Positions 14,924-14,987 of a stretch of DNA of 14,987 bases are shown one piece after another. The notes below the pieces were generated by a model. That model saw nothing but the letters and a program-made list of their open reading frames with translations, did no database searches and was not told the origin of the DNA. The stretch covers positions 1 through 14,987 of the forward strand of contig JAOUQB010000023.1 of the NCBI GenBank assembly GCA_029879555.1, given 5' to 3'. Numbering within the stretch: the stretch's first letter is position 1; each line of letters starts with the position of its first letter. A program made the position numbers and the translations under genes. This DNA comes from Nitrospirota bacterium. Lineage in GTDB: Bacteria > Nitrospirota > Nitrospiria > Nitrospirales > UBA8639.

Positions 14924-14987
14924 TTACTTTTTTTTCGTTGCGGCCTTCGCCTTTGGTTTCGCGGCGGCGGCTTTCTTTTTCGGAGCG
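14924..14987 (-). CDS. C-terminus of a Lys/Ala-rich, probably DNA- or RNA-binding protein (5' part outside window)
   Basis: Only the last 20 residues are visible: APKKKAAAAKPKAKAATKKK then TAA. Such Lys/Ala/Pro tails are typical of histone H1-like proteins and of tail extensions on HU-type or other nucleic-acid-binding proteins; which one cannot be told from the tail. The stop codon is followed 23 bp later by a strong rho-independent terminator, supporting that this is a real gene end and not a chance frame. Confidence 0.7.
   Translation of the reverse strand, partial: APKKKAAAAKPKAKAATKKK

Overview
The window comes from a Gram-negative (diderm) bacterium: it holds a complete tripartite RND efflux operon with a TolC-type outer-membrane channel, a lipoprotein adaptor and several Sec signal peptides. 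By eye the base composition is a little over 50% GC. The mix of genes would fit a Nitrospirota-type genome, but that is a weak impression and was not tested. I see no rRNA, tRNA, CRISPR array or intact insertion sequence.

Left part (1-3557, + strand): the 3' part of a large uncharacterised protein, cut by the window edge, is followed 47 bp later by a secreted trypsin-like protein. That protein has a PEGA domain and a beta-rich tail, and its predicted catalytic Asp is replaced by Gly. An intergenic REP-like hairpin (3625-3662) comes next, then a small minus-strand gene of unknown function (3814-4080) and a DUF502 membrane protein (4329-4937).

Middle (5095-11590, + strand): tetR, RND adaptor, RND pump and TolC are packed tightly (12-bp gap, 4-bp overlap, 3-bp gap). 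The promoter region before tetR has a good sigma70-like promoter overlapped by several copies of a GTGAAT/ATTCAC half-site, which suggests that the TetR protein controls its own efflux operon. prfC (peptide chain release factor 3) follows 30 bp after tolC. It may be read through from the efflux operon or use a TATAAT box at the end of tolC.

Right part (13223-14987): a 77-bp element bounded by 10-bp inverted repeats, a membrane-anchored thioredoxin-like protein preceded by a possible 19-codon leader ORF, and a convergent inositol-monophosphatase family gene (suhB-like). The window ends with a strong rho-independent terminator on the minus strand, closing a gene of which only the Lys/Ala-rich C-terminus is visible.

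Most of the window is ordinary chromosome. The items most worth a second look are the efflux operator cluster, the altered protease triad, the uncharacterised large protein and its protease neighbour, and the two non-coding repeat elements.
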